Below, one piece after another: positions 63,679 through 64,000 of a stretch of DNA of 64,000 bases. The DNA comes from Xylaria sp. FL1777 (lineage: Eukaryota > Ascomycota > Sordariomycetes > Xylariales > Xylariaceae), in NCBI GenBank assembly GCA_022578965.1, contig MU400557.1, positions 232,649 to 296,648 on the forward strand, read 5' to 3'. Both the position numbers and the translations under genes were made by a program. Under the pieces are notes generated by a model, which saw only the letters and a list, made by a program, of their open reading frames with translations, was not told where the DNA came from and made no database searches. Positions within the stretch are counted from its first letter, which is position 1. Each line of letters begins with the position of its first letter.

Positions 63679-64000
63679 TTAATTTTTTAGCTAAGGTTTA
63701 CTTTATATATATATATATACTACTTATACTTATAAATTATTTGCTAACAAAACTTAAAAAAAACAATTATAATATTGCTTAAAGCTTTTTATAATAATGT
63801 TTATATTTAGCGCTAATTTTATAATTAAAATATTTTATTATATTATAGTATTTTAAGCTTAAATAATTAAAAATTAAGCTTTATTTATTAATTAATTAAT
63901 TAGTATTATTTTTTTATTTTATTATAAAACTATAAACTTTTAATAATTTTAGCTTTAGCTTAATTAATAATTATTTTTTAAAAAAACTAATAGCTTTAAA
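63679..64000. other. Extremely AT-rich block running off the window end
   Basis: Almost entirely A and T, with repeated TTAATTAA, AAGCTT and TATATATA words. G and C occur mostly in AGCTT or TTAGC contexts. No coding sequence. This is the usual look of fungal DNA heavily mutated by RIP (repeat-induced C-to-T change), a decayed transposon or AT-isochore; a low-GC repeat border is also possible. Confidence 0.7.

Overview
This window is nuclear DNA of a filamentous ascomycete (Pezizomycotina, probably Sordariomycetes; the class is inferred from general likeness). The evidence is protein genes split by short GT-AG introns (about 55-340 nt), a fungal Zn(II)2Cys6 regulator, a fungal-type ATP sulfurylase with an APS-kinase-like tail, an HsbA-type secreted protein and a huge Ser/Thr-rich wall-type protein. 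There are no operons. I rebuilt exon-intron models by hand; most close in frame with recognisable family motifs across the joins. I recognised no rRNA, tRNA, CRISPR or intact transposon.

Layout. 1-2028: no gene seen. 2029-3359 (-): Zn(II)2Cys6 protein. 3360-24111: about 20 kb with no gene I can support, including two stretches (15231-17046 and 18160-20985) dense in stop codons on both strands. 24112-33435 is compact: methyltransferase (+), SHB17-like bisphosphatase (-), a small membrane protein (+), UBP6 (-) and ARPC4 (+). 34618-41969: HsbA-type protein (-), a minimal kinase-like protein (-) and an intronless GC-rich short-chain dehydrogenase (+). 43121-49442: a 927-codon basic/disordered protein of unknown function (-) and ATP sulfurylase MET3 (-). 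51576-59590 (-): a 2584-residue secreted, nearly cysteine-free mucin-like protein. 61780-63133 (-): an eight-exon RRT8/EI24-like membrane protein. 63541-63678: a small inverted-repeat element, followed to the window end by an extremely AT-rich block.

How the genes relate. They are mostly unrelated housekeeping genes: sulfate activation (MET3), carbon metabolism (SHB17-like), proteasome-linked deubiquitination (UBP6) and actin branching (ARPC4). UBP6 and ARPC4 are divergent and share a 628-bp promoter carrying an overlapping CRE and E-box. Surface genes (HsbA, the mucin-like protein) and the RRT8-like protein lie in the more accessory half. The features most worth following up are the giant mucin-like gene with its recurring P-Y/F-P-x-x-N-x-S/T motif, the gene desert, and the inverted-repeat element next to the AT-rich block.
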